A stretch of DNA of 5,434 nucleotides from JAVVFH01 sp032250585 (GTDB lineage: Bacteria; Pseudomonadota; Gammaproteobacteria; Xanthomonadales; SZUA-36), in the NCBI GenBank assembly GCA_032250585.1, contig JAVVFH010000236.1, positions 1 to 5,434 of the forward strand, in the 5' to 3' direction. The translations under genes and the position numbers were made by a program. Each line of letters begins with the position of its first letter. Position 1 is the first letter of the stretch. Shown piece by piece: positions 5,242 to 5,434 of this stretch. The notes under the pieces are model-generated. The model ran no database searches. It saw only the letters and a program-made list of their open reading frames with translations, and was not told the origin of the DNA.

Positions 5242-5434
5242 TTATCGAAAGGCGTCAGCCCCGGTGTCCTGTAAGGAGGCGATCAACGGACAACGTACTT
5301 CACCCTCGGCGGCGAAGCACTGGGTGACCAGCCCGGCAAGCACTGTCTCGATGCGCCGGAGATCAGCGAGCCTGGCGCGCACATCTGCCAGTTTCTTCTC
5401 GGCTTGCTCCCGGGCCTCGTCACAGTGCGCCCCA
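5242..5434 (-). CDS. merR: MerR-family regulator, probably Hg(II)-responsive (C-terminal 63 residues)
   Basis: The minus-strand frame runs from the window edge to a TAA at 5242-5244. The visible part holds the dimerisation helix (KKLADVRARLADLRRIETVL, visible 13-32) and the metal-binding end LVTQCFAAEGEVRCPLIASL (35-54), which closely resembles Tn21/Tn501 MerR. Three cysteines appear at visible positions 4, 39 and 48. Their spacing of 35 and 9 equals that of MerR Cys82, Cys117 and Cys126, the three Hg(II) ligands, so the first visible residue corresponds to about MerR 79. MerR represses and, with Hg(II), activates the divergent mer genes. Lead-type PbrR regulators share the cysteine spacing, but CPLIASLQ favours MerR. 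The DNA-binding domain and any mer operon lie beyond the window. It is convergent with the symporter gene; the 210 nt between them (5032-5241) show no clear terminator or convincing gene. Confidence 0.8.
   Translation of the reverse strand, partial: GAHCDEAREQAEKKLADVRARLADLRRIETVLAGLVTQCFAAEGEVRCPLIASLQDTGADAFR

Overview
The window is GC-rich, with tightly packed proteobacterial genes and E. coli-like ribosome-binding sites. The mix is a NifS/IscS-type cysteine desulfurase, a DsrE-like protein, an ArsR-rhodanese fusion, a DUF4212/SSS symporter pair, and dispersed hairpin repeats of the ATTCCC-N8-GGGAAT type. It suggests a gammaproteobacterium, plausibly one with active sulfur metabolism. That assignment is inference; no rRNA or other strict marker is present.

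Left block (1-1758, minus strand): a likely operon transcribed leftward. It begins with a membrane sterol-desaturase/fatty-acid-hydroxylase-type protein (847-1758). A DsrE-family sulfur carrier follows after 5 nt (497-841). A possible 23-codon ORF (385-456) comes next, and then a cysteine desulfurase that runs off the window (1-378). The last protein generates persulfide sulfur and the DsrE-like one could carry it. The role of the desaturase beside them is unclear.

Central regulatory region (1759-2151): a leftward promoter candidate lies over an AT-rich inverted repeat (1804-1837). A rightward promoter candidate with a perfect 7-2-7 palindrome lies at 2094-2111. Between them sits a compact non-coding mobile element (1880-2050). 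It has 17-bp perfect terminal inverted repeats, is flanked by an exact 10-bp direct repeat, and contains two hairpin-forming repeats in inverted orientation.

Right block (2152-5031, plus strand): an ArsR HTH-rhodanese fusion regulator (2152-2823) is divergent from the sulfur operon and is its natural candidate regulator. It is followed by a two-gene sodium:solute symporter module: a small DUF4212 subunit (2976-3236) and a large SSS-family subunit of the VC_2705 type (3250-5031). The large subunit carries an EF-hand-like loop in a soluble insertion. At the right edge, on the minus strand and convergent, is the C-terminal part of a MerR regulator (5242-5434). Its three cysteines have the spacing of the Hg(II) ligands of mercury-resistance MerR, so a mer locus may lie just outside the window.

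The most noteworthy items are the complete MITE-like element with its paired-substitution hairpins, and the divergent ArsR-rhodanese / desulfurase-DsrE-desaturase locus as a possible persulfide-responsive system. All functional links between genes are inferred from position.
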